NCBI GenBank assembly: GCA_029339195.1 | Contig: JAPTJF010000193.1 | Location: 42,919 to 106,918 of the forward strand | Direction of reading: 5' to 3' | Length of the DNA: 64,000 nt | Source: Micractinium sp. NFX-FRZ | Lineage: Eukaryota; Chlorophyta; Trebouxiophyceae; Chlorellales; Chlorellaceae | Part shown: piece by piece, positions 58,001 to 64,000 of the stretch | Layout: every line of letters begins with the position of its first letter | Numbering within the stretch: position 1 is the first letter of the stretch | Notes under the pieces: generated by a model | Seen by the model: the letters and a program-made list of their open reading frames with translations, nothing else | What the model was told of the DNA's origin: nothing | Databases searched by the model: none | Program-made: the position numbers and the translations under genes

Positions 58001-61000
58001 CGAGCAGCTGGAGGCGGAGCGGGCCAAGAGCGCGGGGCTGGAGGTGAGGGGAGGGGCTGGCCGGTGTAGGGCCTGGGAAGCGTGCGTGAGCTGGTGTGGG
58101 TTGTTGGAGATTGAGGCGGCCAGGTGGGGAGGGAGCTGGAGGGGCACTGGGCGAGCGCAGGGATGGGTGAGAGGTGGTGGGATGCTGGAAAAGGCGCACG
58201 GCGTGCTACATGCATCTCCCACTCCTGGGCGCGCCAAGGCTGCCGAGGCGGCACCGCAGCCACAGTTCCTCTCTGCGCCCCTCCCCACCCCATCCCTTGC
58301 ACACTGACATTTGACGCGTGTCGCTCTCCTCCCCCACCCCTGTGCAGCTCAAGGCCGCCCAGGCGGCGGCGCAGCTGGAGGAGCTGGGCCGGCGGTTCCG
58401 CGACACCACGCTGAGCCTGCAGGAGGAGCGGTCACGCATCTCCGCACTGCAGGTGCGCGCCGGGGTGGCGGCGCAACAGATTTGCTGGGGTGATGCCAGT
58501 AGGGCCGCGCCTGTTCGTGCAACCTTGCACGACCCTCCCAGAGGGTTGGCACACCAACGCTGTGCAGTGCCGTTTTCCTACAGCCGTCCTAATGATGGCT
58601 GCCAGCGCTGGGGCATGCGGGCAGCGCGTGTGGCTGCTGAGCTGGCAGGTGCCTGCCTCCCTCCCGCTACCAGGCACTACGCTGCACACCCACATACTGG
58701 CGTCTTACCAACCTGACGCTCACGCCCCCCTGAGTGCAGTCCCAGGCAGACAGTGCCGCCACTGAGCTGGCAGACGCCAACTCTCTGTACCAGGCCGCCC
58801 TGGAGCAGCTGCAAGTGGAGCGCACGCGGGCCGCCAGCCTGGAGGTGCGCTGCGCACGCTGGGCTGCCTTCCATGCTTTGCACGCAGTGCTTGCACCCCG
58901 CATGCACGGCGCCGCTGGTATTGGGGGGAGGTCCACACTGCCTGTCCATCCCTGCACACTGCTCTGGTGCCAGCGGCGCTGGGCAGCCCGTGCACACACA
59001 CCACGGCCGCCCATCCAACACTCTTCCCCCCTCTCGCTCACCGCCCCTGTGTGTGTCCGCTTCCCATGCTGCCCGCGTGCCCGCAGAAGCAAGCTGGCGA
59101 GGTGGCGGCGCAGCGCGCCCAAGTGGATGCTCTCTACAAGGAGGCCCTGGTGCAGCTGGCCCTCGAGCGCAGCCGCTCTGACAGCCTGCGTGCCGCTGTG
59201 GAGTCGGGCAGCGAGGCCGACCAGGCAGCGCGCGCCGAGCTGGAGGCGCGGCTGGCGGAGGAGCGCCAGGTCACCGCCAACCTGGAGGTGAGATGGCGGG
59301 CACACTCGCTTGAAAGCGCGGTGCTGCTAGGCCCCCCCGGCCCATTGCAACGTTATTACACCGCCCGCCCGCTTGCTCCCCACCTCACCTCCCCGCACCC
59401 TGCCCTCCCACCCCTCCTCCCACCACCCCTGCAGCGCCAGGCCGCCGATGCGTTCTCCCAGCTGAAGGAGGTCAGCACCCAGTGCCAGCAGGTGCTGGAG
59501 CAGCTGGCGGTGGAGCGGGAGCGCAGCGGGCTGCTCGAGGTGGGTGCCCCCTTGGGGACTTATGAATGGCTGAGGCTGCCCATGTTGTACCTGGGTTGCG
59601 GCGGGGGAAGGGTGCGGGTGGGGCGGCAGCGCAGTGGGCTGCTCGAGGCGTATGCCCCTTGTTTAACAGCGTCATGGTGAGAGCACTGGGGCAGCCGCCT
59701 AGCTATCTAGCTGGTCGGCGGGAGGGAGTGTGAGGGCGCTGGGGGGGGAGTGCGGGAGCGGGAGCGCTGCATGCACATGCATGCAGCGCTGGCAGCTGCC
59801 AATACTTGTCCGCTGGACTGAACACGCCCCTTTCCACCCCGCTGTATGCTGCAGGAGGAGCTGGCGCACACGCAGCGCGACCTGTCTGCCAGCGCCGCCG
59901 AGGTGATGCACCTGCAGCAGGAGCTGCTGAGCACGCGCGACACAGGTGAGGGCGGGCAGGGGGGCGGGCACCACAGGGCTGCCAGAGGGTTGACTGTGGC
60001 CGGGCAGGGGGCCGGGGAACCTGCAGCAGGAGCCTTCTGCCACGCTGTCCTGCTCCTCCCTTCCCCGCACCCCCTAAAATCAGCTCGGTGTATGCCGCCG
60101 GTGTGGGCACCGTCAAGCTCCCTCCCTCCCTTTTAAACATTCTCTTCACTCTCTTCCTTCTCCCCTCCCCTCCCCTCCTGCACCCCTTGCAGTCAAGTCG
60201 CTGTACGCCGACGTGGGCACAATCAAGAACAAGCTGATTGCCGAGGCAGAGAAGGCCAAGGAGGAGAAGCTGCAGGCGCAGTCGGCCCAGCAGCAGCTGG
60301 CGCAGAAGGCGGCTGAGCTGGCAGAGAGGGAGGCTGAGCTGGAGGCGCAGTCGGCGGAGCTGCAGGCAAAGGTGGAGGAGCAGGCGGAGCAGGCGGTGGC
60401 GGCGGGTGCTGCCACACACCTGTTGGACGGTAAGCAACCGGCACGGCGGCCGGGGTGGCGTGCTGTGTGCCTGCCGCTGTTGTTGCTGCTGCTGGCTGGG
60501 AAGGAGGGGGCGAGCGGCTGCCATCGCGGGTCCCCTGCGCCGCCCACTTGGCGTCAGCAAGTGCTACCCGCTCTCCACCCCACACACGCTGATTGTTTGG
60601 CTCAAGTGTCTGCCCATCTTCCCACCCTCTGCCTCTGCAGCTGCCGCGTATGCCGCCTCCGAGAGCATGTCTCTGGAGCTGGAGGAGCTGCTGGAGGCGG
60701 CCCACAGCGAGCTGCTGGCTTCCGCCGAGGCGGAAGCTGCTGCGCTGGCCAGCACCCAGGCGCAGGTTGTGTCTCTCCAGGCAGCGCACGCCGACCTGCA
60801 GAAGCAGTACCAGGCGGCGCGCCAGGCGGCCCGCGAGCGCGAGGCCGAGCTGGCGGCGCTGCAGCAGCAGCTCAAGGCGGCGCAAAAGGCGGCAGAGGAG
60901 CAGCGCGCCGCCGACGGCCCCGGCAGCAGCAGCTGGGCGTCATGGAAGCGCTCGGGCGCTGAGGCCGCTGAGCTGCGTTCCAAGCTGACGGCGGCTGTCA

Positions 61001-61638
61001 AGGCTGCCGAGGCGGAGCGTGGCGCACGTCAGGCGCTGGAGAGCCAGCGCGCTGAGCTGGAGAGCCAGCGTGGGGCTCTGGAGCAGCAGTTGGCGACAGC
61101 CCGCGCCGAGGCGGCGGTCCGCCGTGAGAACGCCGCCGGCAACTCTGTTCCCAAGCCCATTGCCGCCCTGGCCAAGGCGCTGGGCGTCTCCATGCCTCAG
61201 TCGCACTCCCGCGTGGTGCCTGCCGCCGCCAGCGAGCGCGGCAACGCCCTGCCGGCAGCCCTCTCCAGCATTGACAGCGGGGATGAGGGCTACAGCAGCT
61301 CTGAGGAGGGCATGATGGGAGACGGCGTGCGAGGTGCGCTGGCGCTCCTGCTGCTTAGCCGCTGCTGCTGCTGACGGGTCTGCTGCACTGGCTGCGTTGC
61401 ACTGCATGGCCAGGGGTGCGGCGGACAAAGGCATGTGGCCTGCTCCTGCTTCACCGAGCGTGCACCTGGGCCACCCCTGCACCCTGCTGACAGCCTGCCG
61501 CTGTCGCCTCCCTGCTGCCCCCTCCCCACACCCCCTGCAGGCGCCAAGGGCTTTGGCCGCGCCGGCGCCCGCGTGCGGTCCACGGTGGCACGCTCCTCCA
61601 AGAAGGCAGCCAAGGCCCGCAGCCTGCCCCAGAACTGA
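55008..61638 (+). CDS. Putative plastid-targeted repetitive coiled-coil protein, 924 residues
   Basis: Sixteen exons: 55008-55160, 55635-55733, 55921-56043, 56315-56422, 56636-56839, 57114-57218, 57487-57591, 57801-58043, 58348-58452, 58740-58844, 59087-59287, 59435-59539, 59855-59945, 60193-60429, 60641-61333, 61541-61638. Exon 1 encodes an Arg/Ala-rich, acid-free N-terminus (MQAPGVAAALRPGPVQGRSA, later RRGALRVAAQQFA), typical of a transit peptide. Five exons are exactly 105 nt and encode a 35-residue helix module of the type QA-A-AA-QL--AN-RY-D-L-QL--ER---ASLE. Longer exons 5, 8 and 11 look like fused modules. Residues about 590-820 are continuous coiled coil. The tail is Ser/acidic (SSIDSGDEGYSSSEEG), then strongly basic (ARVRSTVARSSKKAAKARS). 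No family was recognised; a structural role in the plastid is inference. Confidence 0.82.
57487..58885 (+). repeat. Duplicated exon-plus-intron units in the coiled-coil gene
   Basis: Exon 57487-57591 and exon 58740-58844 are homologous, and the introns behind them also start alike (GTGCGCTGCGCACGCTGGGC at both 57592 and 58845). This shows that exon and flanking intron were copied together. Confidence 0.85.
59620..59662 (+). repeat. Decayed copy of the end of exon 59435-59539
   Basis: GCGCAGCGGGCTGCTCGAGG at the true donor recurs as GCGCAGTGGGCTGCTCGAGG, with the donor changed to GC (offset 108 bp). A GTGCCCC/ATGCCCC string follows both. Confidence 0.85.
60080..60125 (+). repeat. Decayed copy of the start of exon 60193-60429
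   Basis: TGTATGCCGCCGGTGTGGGC, then ACCGTCAAGCTC, copies TGTACGCCGACGTGGGCAC, then AATCAAGAAC, of the real exon, 110 bp upstream of it. Confidence 0.8.
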
Positions 61639-64000
61639 GCACCCATGAGCCGAGCACAGGCGCCGGCTTTGGGGGCAGCAAATAAACGCCCAGCTGCTGA
61701 GCCCAGCCCGGCTGCCCCGAGATGTGCCGGGCACCCGCACCCCCACCCAACCAACCCATGCACCTGCGCGCCCTCTGCACAGCACGCGCACCGAAGCCTG
61801 TAGCAATGTCCCAAACACACGGCACCTCCCTCCCAAGCAGCCCCAACTGATGAGCAAGCCCACGCACACAGCACCGCACCTCTTGCCCTCAACTTTCACC
61901 GCCCTTCCCTCCCCGTACTATCTAATATAGATCAGATCAACCCCTTCCCCCCCAAACCTTCCCTTCTTTCGTTCATCAGATCCAACCGCACCCGCCTCCT
62001 CCCAACCCAGCCCTGCCTGCGAAGATATTTCGTCCGGCTTTCATTCAGGCCCGGCGCCACCCCGTTTTATGTCCTCCGCAGTACAAGTGCAGCAGTACAA
62101 CCGCCAACCCGACAGCATCTGAAACACACAACCGGGCTCCCCTCCTCCCTCCAACCCGACAGCATCTAAAACACACGCATGCATGCACCGCCTTCCTGCC
62201 CCCTTGTCCCACACCATCTCAGCACATCACTCGCTGGTGGCGCGTTCTTCCTCCCGCCTAGCTCCCGTCTCCCCTCCACCCTGCTCTTTGTGACACATCC
62301 TGTCTGACACACCTTCCCCGCAGCAGGCACTTGCCTGCCCGTTTCTTTCCCCCACCTGCCAGCCCTTGTGGTCTGCGCCGCCCAGGCATGCGCTCATTGC
62401 ATGCCAGGCCCCGCAGCTGCCGTTGCCGCCTGGTCAACAGGCCACCCACTCTTTCCACGGAAAATTTTGCGTCACCCCAGTTCACCCCCCCGCTCCTGGC
62501 CGAGGGACAGCCTTTATGCAGACTCCCCCCGCACCCCAGTTTTTGGTCTTCTTTGGTGCTCCCGCAACAGCAGCGGGCCGAGCATGGGGGCTCCCCTTCC
62601 CCCTGCCCGGCCCCTCCTTCGCCTGTGAGAGCGCAGTTTTCTGCCGCTGAACCACCCTCCTGTTTTCCCGACCCCGCCGCCCCGACTTTGTGTGGCCGCG
62701 TTGCTTGCCTCCTGCACATATCCGCACTTCTGTACCATACATGCTCTCCCTCTGTGACCAAATAGACAAGTGATCAGCTCTGCAGAAGGAGAGAAAGGGG
62801 GCACAGATGGGTGGGCAGCCTAGCACGGTCTGGCTTGGGGGAAGAGGAGAGGCTGCTGCAACGTGAAGGGTGTCCTTGGTGCAAGGTCAGTTGGGGGTGA
62901 TCTGCGCCAGCGGGGGCTCTGATCTGCACACTCTGCTCAGCAGAAACCTGCAGGAGACTGTACCGGTTTGATGGGGTTGGGGTGGGGTGGAGGTGGCGCA
63001 GCACGACACAGAGATTGGAAATCTGCGTGCCCACCTCCATCACCCTTCATGAACTATCGATGAGAGCCGAAGCGCAGGACACAGGACAAGAGACAATGGG
63101 GCCGCGGCTGCCACGGGAGAGCAGGGGGCGGTGCACAACTCCCCTGCCCTTCAGTCTGCCCAGTTTGAACACGATTTATAAGGATTTGCTGCAACCCAGG
63201 ATGCCTTCAGCTGGTGCATGGGCACAGTCTTCATGATGTAATGTGGGGCCTCGGTGCTCTCCTGCATGCCGCGGCATGGCGCCCTGTCCGCTCAGCGGCA
63301 GCCAGGGGAGGCAGCCCTGGAAGCGATTGCCACCGTGTTGGAATTACTACCGAGACCATCTTCGCGTTCTGTCCTCCAGGGAGGCTCTCCCGTGTGTCGA
63401 AGAGGCAGCTTGCCGCTGGCACCTCAGTAGTCAGTGCACTTTTCAGGGACCCCACAGGCACCAATCCGATGCAACCACCACTGGGTGGGCATGGGCAGCG
63501 GTGGCAAGGTGGCGGAAGGGCGGCCGTTGGCTGCTGGCCCCGCAGGCAAGCTGGGCTGTGAGCGGTGGCTGCGGCGGCGGCACACCCAGATGGTGAATGC
63601 TCTGCAGCCTGTCTGGCTGCCATGTGTGGCTGCCCGCTGCGGGGCTGGCAACACACACATGGCTCCCCAACGGCTCTTTGCCGGCACGCAGGCGGTTCGG
63701 TCCAGCTTTGCCCCTGCCAGTGGCCGCCACTCACAGCCCTGCCAGTGGCCAGCCCAGCCCATGCGGAAGTCATGGCGACGTGATGCCATGCTGTGGTTCT
63801 CCAACAGATGGCAATTGTGCTAGCCCCTATGCAGGCTTCCGAGGCAATCTTGCCCGCTGGGGCACGGAGGCGACGCCCGAGGTGGGTTGGCTGCGGGGTG
63901 GGTCGGGGGTAGGTGGCTGCATACCCTACCATATATCCAGAGTTTCTTTCGGGGGAAACCTGGGTTTCTTGGGGAAACCCTGGCAAAGTTGGGGAAACTG
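61639..64000. other. 3' flank and terminal region; no gene recognised
   Basis: From 61.64 to 62.75 kb the + strand is C-rich, like other sense-strand 3' flanks here, with a short duplication of CAACCCGACAGCATCT (62105 and 62152). From 62.8 to 63.9 kb only unsupported open frames occur. An acceptor-like site at 63808, a short ATG frame and a GTGGGT donor at 63881 could be an exon of a (+) gene continuing beyond the window, but nothing in it was recognised. Confidence 0.45.
63941..64000 (+). repeat. GGGGAAAC-type short repeats at window end
   Basis: GGGGGAAACC, GGGGAAACCC and GGGGAAACTG occur within 50 bp, with TTTCTT/GTTTCTTGG text between. The array may continue past the window. Confidence 0.6.

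Noticed and set aside
63231..63986. 251-residue open frame on the complement near the window end
   Set aside because: No recognisable motif, composition typical of GC-driven open frames, no splice-linked exons.

Overview
The window is nuclear DNA from a GC-rich green alga. Every recognisable gene is split by many short introns with GT/GC donors and pyrimidine-rich YGCAG acceptors. The gene set (TIC110, an arginine-rich tandem CCCH zinc finger, a VAMP72-type R-SNARE, MZM1/LYRM7, a LOG-type enzyme, an organellar MscS-like channel) points to Viridiplantae. The TTTAGGG-type interstitial motif and the base composition would suit a Chlorella-like trebouxiophyte, but that placement is inference. No prokaryotic, viral or plasmid features were seen.

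Layout. 21-5441 (+): 3' part of a DHX16/PRP2 splicing helicase. 7458-8704 (-) and 9271-11043 (-): an unrecognised protein and a coiled-coil protein. 11702-14093 (+): VAMP72. 14.1-16.3 kb: intergenic with a three-copy repeat. 16335-19793 (+): ankyrin plus CCCH zinc finger, followed by a long C-rich 3' flank. 22483-23277 (-): MZM1/LYRM7. 23722-31105 (+): 1298-residue coiled-coil protein. 31834-41531 (+): TIC110 (23 exons), whose seventh intron carries four copies of a C/D-box snoRNA-like gene. 42370-45295 (-): F-box/LRR protein. 46634-49950 (-): MscS-like channel. 51143-53685 (+): LOG. 55008-61638 (+): putative plastid coiled-coil protein made of repeated 105-nt exons. 61.6-64 kb: no gene recognised. 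All exon sets listed were joined by hand from reading frame, splice sites and protein similarity; each sums to a whole number of codons.

Functional links. The genes are unrelated housekeeping functions (pre-mRNA splicing, exocytosis, RNA-binding regulation, mitochondrial complex III assembly, plastid protein import, plastid osmotic safety valve, nucleotide/cytokinin metabolism), not a pathway cluster. Three divergent pairs (9271-11043/VAMP72, MZM1/coiled-coil, MscS-like/LOG) have 445-1192 bp between start codons and may share promoter regions.

Two things stand out. (1) Four intronic copies of a C/D snoRNA with C, D', C' and D boxes, a terminal stem showing compensatory change between copies, and a 13-nt guide that pairs with a conserved 18S rRNA segment as I remember it. 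(2) A recurring 'exon-edge stutter': in at least five genes the border of an exon (coding sequence plus its splice site) is present again as a decayed copy in the adjoining intron, usually about 95-122 bp away. In TIC110 such a copy gives a second in-frame acceptor that would insert 36 residues.
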